Below, piece after piece: positions 53,261-61,660 of a DNA stretch of 64,000 nucleotides. The stretch's first letter is position 1. Each line of letters begins with the position of its first letter. Source of the DNA: Ruminococcus sp. (GTDB taxonomy: Bacteria > Bacillota > Clostridia > Oscillospirales > Ruminococcaceae); the NCBI GenBank assembly GCA_016290875.1, contig JAEEVL010000010.1:26620-90619 (forward strand). The letters are read 5' to 3'. The position numbers and the translations under genes are program-made. The notes beneath the pieces are model-generated. The model ran no database searches. It was not told the DNA's origin and worked only from the letters and a program-made list of their open reading frames with translations.

Positions 53261-54523
53261 TTATCCTATGAAAAGCTGTGTCCAGTAGTACATAGAATAC
53301 TCCTCATACAGACCAACTCCGATATACTCGAAATCAGGATCAAGGATATTTTTTCTATGTCCGGAAGAATTCATCCATCCCTCCATAACAGCCTCAGGCG
53401 AAGGATAACCCATAGCAATATTTTCACCGGCTGAGTAATATGTCGGCAGGCTGTACTCTTTGAGCACCGTGAAGCATTCTCTGCCGTCAGGTCTTGTATG
53501 TGAAAAACTATCCGCGATCTCTTTTGAACGCTTATCAGCAGCATTAGTAAGAGCAGTATATGTCTTAAGCTCAGGAACTCCGGCCTTTCGTCTCTCCGCG
53601 TTAACAAGAGATACGACCTTGTCAGCATACATTCTTACAGGATCATCCTCAGGTGCAGGCAGCTTGTTTCCGAGAGTAATGCCAGCCTTTGCACACTGTC
53701 CCTTGAACTCATCGCTGAAAAGGAAGCCGTTTGTAACATATGCCCTTGAACTTCCGTTATTGAGCTGTTTCGTCCAGTTTGAAGCTCCGGTGCTGTCAGC
53801 ATTTCTTCCGAGTATAGTCTTGTACAACATATCAACAAACTGAGCATTAGTGGTATTTTTCTTCTTATACTCATCGCTGAAAATAAATCCCTGAGCTATA
53901 CTTGTACCGGTCTTACCGTTTTTCAGGTTCTTGCACCAGTTTTCAAGACCATCTGTATCGGGATTTCTTCCGAGACAGTTTTTATATAGACGGTATACGA
54001 AAGACGTTCTTTCGTAGTTTTCGTCTCTTGCATAACGCATAGTCATAGTTCCGGGAGATATGCCGTAAGTCTTGCAGAGTCCTGCAAATTCATCGCTTCC
54101 GACAAAGCCTTTGCATACAGCTTCGATAGTCATACCGACCTCGAACCTCGAGCTCCATGTCTTCTGACCACTCTGATCTGGTGAACGGTCGAGCATAGCC
54201 TTATAGCAGTCATTTATCATAGCGCTGCTGGATTTTTTCTTTCCTTTGTACTCGTCAGAGAAGAAAAAACCCAATACTATATCAGAAGCCGTAGACTTAC
54301 GTGAATTCAGACTGTTTGTCCAGTTCTGAAGACCTTTTGAGTCCGGTTTGCGCCCGAGAACGACTTCATACATTCTTGTTACAAATTCTTTGGTGGTTTT
54401 TGAAGCAGCCTCAGCCTCAATAGTATTATAGCTCACCGGCGAATACTTTGGTGTTACCGGCAAACAGAAGCCTGTTATCATAACAGCTGCCGCTGCAAAA
54501 GCCGCTATTCTTCCTTTTCTCAT
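53261..54523 (-). CDS. Secreted DUF4214-CAP domain protein
   Basis: 420 aa. A signal peptide (about 1-40, ending near IEAEAA) is followed by four tandem DUF4214-type units (about 44-285) and a C-terminal CAP/SCP domain (about 292-420) with SFSHTRPDGRECFTVLKEY, AGENIAMGYPSPEAVMEGWMNSSGHRKNIL and YIGVGLYEE. CAP domains occur in secreted proteins with lytic, binding or protease-like roles; bacterial functions are mostly unknown. The DUF4214 part is closely similar to the LRR protein at 46.3-48 kb (shared RYARDENYERT, GLENWCKNLKNG). ATG after GGAGGTAACG. Confidence 0.9.
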   Translation of the reverse strand: MRKGRIAAFAAAAVMITGFCLPVTPKYSPVSYNTIEAEAASKTTKEFVTRMYEVVLGRKPDSKGLQNWTNSLNSRKSTASDIVLGFFFSDEYKGKKKSSSAMINDCYKAMLDRSPDQSGQKTWSSRFEVGMTIEAVCKGFVGSDEFAGLCKTYGISPGTMTMRYARDENYERTSFVYRLYKNCLGRNPDTDGLENWCKNLKNGKTGTSIAQGFIFSDEYKKKNTTNAQFVDMLYKTILGRNADSTGASNWTKQLNNGSSRAYVTNGFLFSDEFKGQCAKAGITLGNKLPAPEDDPVRMYADKVVSLVNAERRKAGVPELKTYTALTNAADKRSKEIADSFSHTRPDGRECFTVLKEYSLPTYYSAGENIAMGYPSPEAVMEGWMNSSGHRKNILDPDFEYIGVGLYEEYSMYYWTQLFIG

Positions 54524-54555
54524 TAGCGTTACCTCCCAAAACATTTTGTATGTAT

Positions 54556-54584
54556 ATTATACACTTAATTTTACATCAAGTCAA
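54556..54584 (-). promoter_or_regulatory. Sigma-A promoter of the DUF4214-CAP gene
   Basis: Minus strand TTGACT (54579-54584), a 17-base spacer and TATAAT (54556-54561). Confidence 0.8.
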
Positions 54585-54671
54585 GTGTTTTTATATATAA
54601 TTCAACCATATGCTTTTTATAAAATCTTGCCAAATTTTCTGCCAGCCTAAGAATAAAACGTACAGATACAA

Positions 54672-54701
54672 AAATCCCCTGTTCATTGAACAGGGGATTT
54701 G
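54672..54701 (-). terminator. Terminator of the zinc-ribbon membrane protein gene
   Basis: AAATCCCCTGTTC-ATT-GAACAGGGGATTT with a T run on the minus strand, starting just after the stop at 54705. Confidence 0.85.
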
Positions 54702-54704
54702 TTA

Positions 54705-56417
54705 TTACTGATACTGTAACTGCTTTTCGGCTTCTGCCTTTACCTTTGCGATTTTTTCCTTACCCTTGATACCTTTTCTCACCTTATTGAAGATGAATGA
54801 TAATACGAGCTCGCCGGCACCGATGCAGATAGCAAATATACCGAATGTAAGGAGAATGTGGAATACAGCGTAGAATATCACGTTGTTTGTAATAGCGAAG
54901 ATTATCGGTGAAGCTGCAAGAATGCCTGCACCTACGAGGAACATAAGTCCGCCGCTAATACCGAATATACGTCCGTAGAAACCTGCAAGGTGTCTGCCCT
55001 TACGGTCAACGATAACTGCGATCCAGATAAGGAGCACAAGTATGAGAGCTCCGAGAATACCAATAGTTATCCATGAGAATATGTAGCTCATATTCTTAAC
55101 GCTGAAGCCTAACTTGCTGTTCCACTCGTCAACTGAGAGTTTCTTGTCCATATCGTTGTCTTCAAGACGCTCATTGATCTTCTTGAGGTCGTTTGATCTG
55201 AACTTGAAGCCCATTTGCTGCTTAGCGATCTTGTTGTTTTCCTTGCTGCCGAAGAATTCTTCTGTTATCTCGTCGGAAGTTACTGACGGATCGTCGCCCT
55301 TTCCGTCGAAGATGTAGTTAGCATAATTCTCGATTCTCTCGCCTGCAAATGAAAGAATATCAGACTCAACGAGATACTTCTTGAAGCTGTCCTTGTCAAC
55401 CTTTTCGTCAGTGATGCTTCTCATACCGAGAGTCTTGTAGATGTCGCCCGAGATCTCCTCGTCCTGATATTCAGCACTGAACAGAGAATTTGCATCGAGC
55501 TTTTCGACACGCTTGCGGAGAGTCTTTCCGGAAGCACCGAACTTGATGCTCATTATAAGGCTGAGTGAGAACAGGAATATAACTGCAAATACAGCAATTA
55601 TGGAAGCTCCTACTATTCTGCCTGCTCCTACCTTGGTAACTGTCTTTTCAGGAGCAGTTTCTGTTATCTGAGGCTCTTCCTCAAACTGCGGCTCCTGTAT
55701 AGCCTCGAGTGAGGACTTCTTGTAGCGGCTGCCTGTATTCTGAGAATACTCCGGCTTGCTTTCCTGCGGATATACCGGAGGCTCGGGAGGAGCTACCGGC
55801 GGAATAGCCATTGTATCTGTGTTATCATCGAATGAAGACGGTATTTCCTGTGGAGCATCATTTACGCTGCCGAACGGATCAACATTGCCGAATACGTCAC
55901 TGCTCTGAGCAACTCCGCCGAATACTTCACCGCTCTGCGGAACGCTCTCGAATGTTCCGCTTCCAATGCTGTCAGAAACGCTGTCTGCTGTTTTATCGGC
56001 AACAGGCTCAGCTGTATTTATCTCCTCAGTAAAGTTATCAAGGAGATCGTTTGAAATACCGATAACGGGTTCTTCATGATGCTCTTCTTCAGTAAGGAGA
56101 ACTGTATCCTCACCGCCGTCGAAATTAGCATTGAGACCATCGTCTGTATCCGTAAGAAGAACTGTGTCCTCATCACCTTCAAGAAGTGAAGGACCATTTG
56201 TCTCTGCAGCAGGCTCGTCCTCAGTGAGAAGCACTGTGTCCTCCCCGCCGTCAAAATTTGCGTTGAGACCGTCATCTGTATCTGTGAGAAGGACAGTATC
56301 TTCATCGCCGTCAAGAAGTGAAGGACCTGCCTGGATCGGATCTTCGATCTTTGCACCGCACTCAGGGCAGAATCTCGATCCGTCGTTTATCTGCTTTCCG
56401 CAGTTTATACAAAACAT
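54705..56417 (-). CDS. Zinc-ribbon membrane protein with repeated DTVLLT motifs
   Basis: 570 aa, no recognised family. A zinc ribbon (CINCGK ... CPECGA, residues 3-22) is followed by a 44-residue unit repeated twice (33-76 and 77-112), each with two EDTVLLT(D/E) motifs at Thr41, 61, 85 and 105. A disordered Pro/Ser/Glu-rich stretch runs to about 262. One membrane helix (about 266-290) leads to an outside domain of about 150 residues with NDMDKKLSVDEW. Three more helices (about 445-470, 483-510 and 512-545) end in a Lys-rich tail. The acidic TVLL repeats look like possible phospho-Thr docking sites for FHA domains (inference). Confidence 0.8.
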   Translation of the reverse strand: MFCINCGKQINDGSRFCPECGAKIEDPIQAGPSLLDGDEDTVLLTDTDDGLNANFDGGEDTVLLTEDEPAAETNGPSLLEGDEDTVLLTDTDDGLNANFDGGEDTVLLTEEEHHEEPVIGISNDLLDNFTEEINTAEPVADKTADSVSDSIGSGTFESVPQSGEVFGGVAQSSDVFGNVDPFGSVNDAPQEIPSSFDDNTDTMAIPPVAPPEPPVYPQESKPEYSQNTGSRYKKSSLEAIQEPQFEEEPQITETAPEKTVTKVGAGRIVGASIIAVFAVIFLFSLSLIMSIKFGASGKTLRKRVEKLDANSLFSAEYQDEEISGDIYKTLGMRSITDEKVDKDSFKKYLVESDILSFAGERIENYANYIFDGKGDDPSVTSDEITEEFFGSKENNKIAKQQMGFKFRSNDLKKINERLEDNDMDKKLSVDEWNSKLGFSVKNMSYIFSWITIGILGALILVLLIWIAVIVDRKGRHLAGFYGRIFGISGGLMFLVGAGILAASPIIFAITNNVIFYAVFHILLTFGIFAICIGAGELVLSFIFNKVRKGIKGKEKIAKVKAEAEKQLQYQ

Positions 56418-56511
56418 ATCTTACCTCCTATAATCTGTTAAAGGCAGAGTATCCGCCGGTTCATACCATCGGATTTATGCACTATGCACTAATAACAGTC
56501 ATCCTTTTTAT

Positions 56512-56540
56512 ATTATATAGCAAAATACCTTTTGTGTCAA
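56512..56540 (-). promoter_or_regulatory. Sigma-A promoter of the zinc-ribbon membrane protein
   Basis: Minus strand TTGACA (56535-56540), a 17-base spacer and TATAAT (56512-56517). The 56418-56743 gap holds this and the carB promoter and nothing else recognised. Confidence 0.8.
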
Positions 56541-56630
56541 TAAATAAAGCGAAATTTATTCCCACAGGAAACGATATTTCCACTCCAAACGGCAATTTTC
56601 ACCTTTTTCCTGCATACAGATATTTTTTTC

Positions 56631-56659
56631 TTGCAATTCATCCGCATTTGTGCTACAAT
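56631..56659 (+). promoter_or_regulatory. Sigma-A promoter of carB
   Basis: TTGCAA (56631-56636), a 17-base spacer and TACAAT (56654-56659). No PyrR site, T-box or arginine box was recognised in the leader of about 75 bases. Confidence 0.7.
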
Positions 56660-56743
56660 ATAAAATAAGAAGTTGTGCGCAGACACAGCCAAAAAATTAT
56701 CGTACATCTCTGCTTTCGGATATGTACGGGTTGGGAGATATGT

Positions 56744-59700
56744 ATGCCAAAAAGACAGGACATCAATAAGATTATGATAATCGGCTCAGGACCTATCATT
56801 ATCGGTCAGGCCTGTGAGTTCGACTATTCCGGCACTCAGGCTTGTAAAGCTCTTAAAAATCTGGGTTACGAGATCGTTCTCGTTAACTCTAACCCCGCTA
56901 CTATCATGACCGATCCCGATGTAGCTGACATAACCTACATCGAGCCCCTGAATCTTTCAAGACTTACTCAGATAATCAAGAAAGAACGCCCCGACGCTCT
57001 TCTGCCTAACCTCGGCGGACAGTCAGGTCTTAACCTCTGTTCAGAGCTTGACAAGGCCGGCGTTCTCAAAGAATATAATGTACAGGTAATTGGCGTTCAG
57101 GTTGACGCTATCGAGCGCGGTGAGGACAGAATCGAATTCAAGAACGCTATGAGCGCTCTCGGTATCGAAATGCCCCGTAGCCAGGTAGCTTATACTGTTG
57201 ACGAAGCTGTAAAGATCGCAGAACAGCTCAAGTACCCTGTAGTTCTCCGTCCCGCTTACACAATGGGCGGTGCCGGCGGCGGTATGGTATACAACGTTGA
57301 CGAGCTCAAGGTCGTATGCGCAAGAGGTCTCCAGGCTTCACTCGTTGGACAGGTACTCGTTGAAGAATGTATCTTCGGCTGGGAAGAACTCGAGCTCGAG
57401 GTTGTCCGCGACGCTGAGAACAACAAGATCACAGTCTGCTTCATTGAAAATATAGATCCTATCGGTGTTCATACCGGTGACTCATTCTGTTCAGCTCCTA
57501 TGCTCACTATTCCCGAGGACGTTCAGAAGACTCTCCAGGATATGTCATACCGTATCATCGAATCCATTCAGGTTATCGGCGGATGTAACTGTCAGTTCGC
57601 ACGCGATCCTGAGACAGGACGTATCGTTGTTATCGAGATCAACCCCAGAACTTCACGTTCTTCTGCTCTCGCTTCTAAGGCAACAGGCTTCCCGATAGCT
57701 CTCGTTTCAGCTATGCTCGCTTGCGGTCTTACACTCAAGGATATTCCCTGCGGTAAGTACGGCACACTTGACAAGTACTATCCGGACGGCGACTACATCG
57801 TAATCAAGTTCGCTCGCTGGGCTTTCGAGAAGTTCAAGGGCGCTGAGGACAAGCTCGGCACTCAGATGAGAGCTGTCGGCGAAGTTATGAGCATCGGTAA
57901 GACCTACAAGGAAGCTTTCCAGAAGGCTATCCGTTCACTTGAAAAGGACAGATACGGTCTCGGCTTTGCAAAGAACTTCAATGAGCTCACAAAGGAACAG
58001 CTCCTCGACCAGCTCAAGTATCCTACAAGCGAGAGACAGTTCGTTATGTATGAGGCACTCCGCAAGGGCGCTACTGTTGACGAACTCTTCAACCTCACAA
58101 AGATCAAGAAGTACTTCATCGAGCAGATGAAGGAGCTCGTTGAAGAGGAAGAGCAGCTCATCGCTATGAAGGGCGCTGTTCCTGCCGAAAACGTACTCAA
58201 GCAGGCTAAGCTTGACGGCTTCTCAGACCGTTACCTCAGTTCACTTCTCGAAGTTACTGAGGAAGAGATCAGAAACGCACGTATCGGCTTCGGTATCAAG
58301 GAAGCATGGGAAGGCGTTCACGTAAGCGGTACTCAGAATGCTGCATACTACTACTCAACATATCACCTCGATGAGGACAAGAGCCCTGTAAATACAGACA
58401 AGCCCAAGATCATGATCCTCGGCGGCGGTCCTAACAGAATCGGTCAGGGTATCGAGTTCGACTACTGCTGCGTTCACGCTGCACTCGCACTCAAGAAGCT
58501 CGGATTTGAGTCTATCATCGTAAACTGTAACCCTGAGACAGTTTCAACAGACTACGATACATCAGACAAGCTTTATTTTGAACCCCTCACACTCGAGGAC
58601 GTTCTTTCAATACACGAAAAGGAAAAGCCCGTCGGCGTTATCGCTCAGTTCGGCGGTCAGACTCCTCTTAACCTCGCAAGCGACCTCAAGAAGTACGGCG
58701 TAAATATCCTCGGTACAACTCCCGAGACTATCGACCTTGCTGAGGACCGTGACCACTTCCGCGCTATGATGGATAAGCTCGGCATCCCGATGCCTGAGGC
58801 TGGCATGGCTGTAAATGTTGACGAGGCTCTCGAGATCGCTAACCGCATCGGCTATCCTGTAATGGTTCGTCCTTCCTACGTTCTCGGCGGACGAGGAATG
58901 GAGATCGTTCACGATGACGAAATGATGAAGGTTTATATGTCAGCTGCTGTTGGCGTAACTCCTGACAGACCTATCCTCATCGACCGCTTCCTCAATCACG
59001 CTACAGAGTGCGAAGCTGATGCTATCTCAGACGGTACAAACTGCTTCGTTCCTGCTGTTATGGAGCACATCGAGCTCGCAGGCGTACACTCCGGAGACTC
59101 CGCTTGTATCCTGCCTTCTATGAACCTCACAGAGAAGCAGGTAGCTACTATCAAGGAGTATACAAAGAAGATCGCTGTTGAGATGAATGTTTGCGGTCTT
59201 ATGAATATGCAGTACGCTATAGAAGGCGATACAGTATATGTTCTCGAAGCTAATCCTCGTGCCTCAAGAACAGTTCCGCTCGTATCAAAGGTATGTGACA
59301 TCAATATGGTCCGTATCGCAACTGATATAATCACTTCCTCACTCACAGGCAGAAAGTCACCTGTACCGGAGCTCAAGGATCGTCAGATCAACCACTACGG
59401 CGTAAAGGAAGCTGTATTCCCGTTCAATATGTTCCAGGAAGTTGACCCTGTCCTCGGACCTGAGATGCGTTCAACCGGTGAAGTTCTCGGTATCGCTCCC
59501 ACATTCGGCGAGGCTTACTTCAAGGCTCAGGAAGCTACACAGACAAGACTTCCCGACGAGGGCACAGTTCTCCTCAGCGTATGCGACAGAGATAAGGCTG
59601 AACTCATCGAGATCGCTAAGTCATTCAACGAACTCGGATTCAATATCCTTGCAACAGGCAAGAGCTATGATATGATCAAGGAAGAGGGAATCCCATGCAA

Positions 59701-59965
59701 GAAGATCTTCAAGATCTACGAGGGAAGACCGAATATCGCTGACGAGATCGCTAACGGCGAGATCCAGCTCATAATCAACACACCTGCCGGCAAAACAAGC
59801 ATCCACGATGACAGTTACATTCGTAAGGCTGCTATCAAGCACCGTGTTCCTTACATCACAACAATGGCTGCTGCAAAGGCAAGCGCTGAGGGTATCAAGG
59901 CTCACAGAGAGAATAAGCACTTCGGTGTAAAGTCACTCCAGGCTCACCACGGCGATATAAAGTAA
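56744..59965 (+). CDS. carB: Carbamoyl-phosphate synthase large subunit
   Basis: 1073-aa cytosolic enzyme making carbamoyl phosphate from bicarbonate, ammonia (from CarA) and two ATP for pyrimidines and arginine. It has two homologous ATP-grasp halves: IGSGPIIIGQACEFDYSG opens the first, LGGGPNRIGQGIEFDYCC the second. An oligomerisation part lies between them and an allosteric MGS-like domain at the end (about 935-1073, LATGKSYDMIKEEG). Length is standard. ATG 56744 follows GGGAG. The glutaminase subunit gene carA is not adjacent on either side, which is unusual. Confidence 0.97.
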   Translation: MPKRQDINKIMIIGSGPIIIGQACEFDYSGTQACKALKNLGYEIVLVNSNPATIMTDPDVADITYIEPLNLSRLTQIIKKERPDALLPNLGGQSGLNLCSELDKAGVLKEYNVQVIGVQVDAIERGEDRIEFKNAMSALGIEMPRSQVAYTVDEAVKIAEQLKYPVVLRPAYTMGGAGGGMVYNVDELKVVCARGLQASLVGQVLVEECIFGWEELELEVVRDAENNKITVCFIENIDPIGVHTGDSFCSAPMLTIPEDVQKTLQDMSYRIIESIQVIGGCNCQFARDPETGRIVVIEINPRTSRSSALASKATGFPIALVSAMLACGLTLKDIPCGKYGTLDKYYPDGDYIVIKFARWAFEKFKGAEDKLGTQMRAVGEVMSIGKTYKEAFQKAIRSLEKDRYGLGFAKNFNELTKEQLLDQLKYPTSERQFVMYEALRKGATVDELFNLTKIKKYFIEQMKELVEEEEQLIAMKGAVPAENVLKQAKLDGFSDRYLSSLLEVTEEEIRNARIGFGIKEAWEGVHVSGTQNAAYYYSTYHLDEDKSPVNTDKPKIMILGGGPNRIGQGIEFDYCCVHAALALKKLGFESIIVNCNPETVSTDYDTSDKLYFEPLTLEDVLSIHEKEKPVGVIAQFGGQTPLNLASDLKKYGVNILGTTPETIDLAEDRDHFRAMMDKLGIPMPEAGMAVNVDEALEIANRIGYPVMVRPSYVLGGRGMEIVHDDEMMKVYMSAAVGVTPDRPILIDRFLNHATECEADAISDGTNCFVPAVMEHIELAGVHSGDSACILPSMNLTEKQVATIKEYTKKIAVEMNVCGLMNMQYAIEGDTVYVLEANPRASRTVPLVSKVCDINMVRIATDIITSSLTGRKSPVPELKDRQINHYGVKEAVFPFNMFQEVDPVLGPEMRSTGEVLGIAPTFGEAYFKAQEATQTRLPDEGTVLLSVCDRDKAELIEIAKSFNELGFNILATGKSYDMIKEEGIPCKKIFKIYEGRPNIADEIANGEIQLIINTPAGKTSIHDDSYIRKAAIKHRVPYITTMAAAKASAEGIKAHRENKHFGVKSLQAHHGDIK

Positions 59966-59977
59966 GATAAAAGCTAA

Positions 59978-60009
59978 GAGCTTCCGGAAAAACCGGAAGC
60001 TCTTTTTTT
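59978..60009 (+). terminator. Terminator of carB
   Basis: GAGCTTCCGG-AAAAA-CCGGAAGCTC followed by seven T. Confidence 0.95.
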
Positions 60010-60021
60010 GCTGTATATTCA

Positions 60022-60768
60022 TTACCACATAAAGTCAACGTCCGGAGCTTTTACGCTGTCGATAAGCGAAACTTCCTCCGGTTCAGGCTCTGATTCCTTT
60101 TCAAGAGCCTTTGCAATAGTCTCTATCTCGACTATCTCATGGAAATAATCATTGAGCGGTACGAGTGCCTTGAAGACTCTGTCTATATGCTCACGCAGCT
60201 TTCTGCTGAAAAGCTCTTTTCTGTCAGTTACTTTCACATATGCGCTTAGTCCTTTTTTAAGGAAGAATCTCTCCGCTTCCGGTACGCTGCATGGCTTTTT
60301 TCTTTTGTATTCATCACCGCCGAATGTCAATCCGAAGTCTCTTTCAAGACTCTCAGCCATTTTCAGAAAAGACTCTGCGTCTTCGGAAAGCTGTACCCGA
60401 AAACGCTCCATAACAGCTGCCTCAGGCTTTGATATGCGGAAACCGAATTCAGCTCCCTCCGGTGACAGCTCAAAGTAAAGCGTAGGCGTCCTGTTCCAGT
60501 AATAAGCGTCATAGCGGACATATATCCATAAAACGTCTCTGTAATGCAGATAAGGCGGAAAATGCTCATCACGGTATATGCGACCGACCTTGCACACCAT
60601 ATCCTCATTATCTTCAAACGGCTTGAAAATCTCCTGTCCGAGCTCCTTCATCGGTTCAAATATCTTTTCCGTATATATTTTCTTGCGCGGCTCGAACCAC
60701 TCGCGGTCGTTGTTGAGTCTTATGCCAAGCAGGAAGTCAAGAGCTTCCTGTGAAAATCCCTGAAACAT
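60022..60768 (-). CDS. DUF2461 family protein
   Basis: 248-aa cytosolic protein of the DUF2461 family, function unknown. Family marks: FLLGIRLNNDREWFEPRKKIYTEKI near the start, RIYRDEHFPPYLHYRDVLWIYV, and YFELSPEGAEFGFRI. A tail of about 25 acidic residues follows. ATG 60768 with GGAGGG is chosen; an in-frame extension to 60822 would overlap the promoter at 60799-60827. Confidence 0.88.
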   Translation of the reverse strand: MFQGFSQEALDFLLGIRLNNDREWFEPRKKIYTEKIFEPMKELGQEIFKPFEDNEDMVCKVGRIYRDEHFPPYLHYRDVLWIYVRYDAYYWNRTPTLYFELSPEGAEFGFRISKPEAAVMERFRVQLSEDAESFLKMAESLERDFGLTFGGDEYKRKKPCSVPEAERFFLKKGLSAYVKVTDRKELFSRKLREHIDRVFKALVPLNDYFHEIVEIETIAKALEKESEPEPEEVSLIDSVKAPDVDFMW

Positions 60769-60798
60769 TTTATCCCTCCGAAAATTATTACAGAATAA

Positions 60799-60827
60799 AT
60801 TATACCATATGTTTTCGGACAATTCAA
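60799..60827 (-). promoter_or_regulatory. Sigma-A promoter of the DUF2461 gene
   Basis: Minus strand TTGAAT (60822-60827), a 17-base spacer and TATAAT (60799-60804). Confidence 0.7.
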
Positions 60828-60888
60828 TCTTTATTTGTTTTCAGCTCAAAAATCGGAGCAATATAGTGCTAATTTCTATCAACAGGAC

Positions 60889-61068
60889 TGTGAATAAGTT
60901 TTCAACACAGTGTGGAAACAGATGTGGAGTAACACTCGTGTATGTTGAAAACTATGTTGAATAGGTGGAAAAAGACGGTATATATAGGTTTACAAAGTGA
61001 AAAAAACTTTGAAACGGTGTGGATAATATAGAGAAAAGCGTAAACAATAGAATTACGTTGTGGAAAAG
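60889..61068. other. Cluster of DnaA-box-like sites
   Basis: Within 180 bases: TGTGAATAA (60889-60897) and TGTGGATAA (61018-61026), both exact matches to the TGTGNATAA form of the DnaA box; TGTGGAAAA (61060-61068), one mismatch; TGTGGAAAC (60911) and TGTGGAGTA (60923), two mismatches. All share one orientation, with an AT-rich segment between (60978-61015). Origin-like in style, but no dnaA, dnaN, rpmH or gyr gene is near. Confidence 0.5.
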
Positions 61069-61105
61069 CTCTCCACAACCATCAAAAGTAAAGGATATGA
61101 TTTGT

Positions 61106-61372
61106 ATGAAAAAGGTTTTGGCAATATGCTCCATATTTTTTACCGTTTGTACAGCTTTTACCTCATGCGGTTCAGACGATACAAGCTATGATTCAAACAA
61201 CGGAACAGCTGCGGTAACTATGGACGACGACTCTGTCGGAGAGCGCGTGAGCGACGCTATCCACGGTGCCGGAAAAGCAGGTGATGATGTCATCGAAGGT
61301 GTTACAGATGCTGCCGGAAATATCGTAAGCGGTATAGCAGGTGAGCATGATAAAAAATCTGATAAACGATAA
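61106..61372 (+). CDS. Small lipoprotein of unknown function
   Basis: 88-aa exported lipoprotein. Signal peptide MKKVLAICSIFFTVCTAF with lipobox TSC (Cys21). The mature part is acidic and then contains a short amphipathic stretch (SDAIHGAGKAGDDVIEGVTDAAGN) with Gly/Ala spacing that could form helices on the membrane. ATG 61106 chosen; AAAGG lies 11 bases before it, and ATG 61097 is in frame but too close to that site. The DnaA-box-like cluster lies directly upstream. Confidence 0.7.
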   Translation: MKKVLAICSIFFTVCTAFTSCGSDDTSYDSNNGTAAVTMDDDSVGERVSDAIHGAGKAGDDVIEGVTDAAGNIVSGIAGEHDKKSDKR

Positions 61373-61412
61373 ATAGTACGGCTATATACCGTCCTATGAA
61401 ACTATAGTTTAT

Positions 61413-61628
61413 CAAGAGACGCCCTCACTTGCAGGGCGTCTCTAGCTTTGCATATAGCATTCTCTGCAAATCAAAGATTTGCGAGACTGCTTATCTCCAA
61501 AAACAGTCCACTGAACTGTTTTTGAATTCACCTCTTGACGAGCGCTCTGTTTATTGTGGGACGCTGTCCCACCCCTGCAAGGGCTGTCCGCCCTTGACCT
61601 GACCAAAGGGATAATAATCCCTTTGGAA
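61413..61628. repeat. Run of six consecutive hairpins
   Basis: In order: GAGACGCCCT/AGGGCGTCTC (61416-61442), CAAATC-AAA-GATTTG (about 61469-61483), AAAACAGT-loop-ACTGTTTT (about 61500-61524), GTGGGAC-GCT-GTCCCAC (about 61556-61572), CAAGGGC-N5-GCCCTTG (about 61578-61596) and CCAAAGGGAT-AATA-ATCCCTTTGG (about 61603-61626). No coding potential. The last three resemble a common intergenic repeat of Ruminococcaceae (from memory). It fills the convergent gap 61373-61660. Confidence 0.6.
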
Positions 61629-61660
61629 TCCCATTATTGACAAATACACATCTAAATTTG

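Noticed and set aside
60889..61068. Calling the DnaA-box cluster the chromosomal oriC
   Set aside because: No dnaA, dnaN, recF, rpmH or gyrase gene is nearby and gene orientation does not switch clearly here; kept only as an unexplained cluster.
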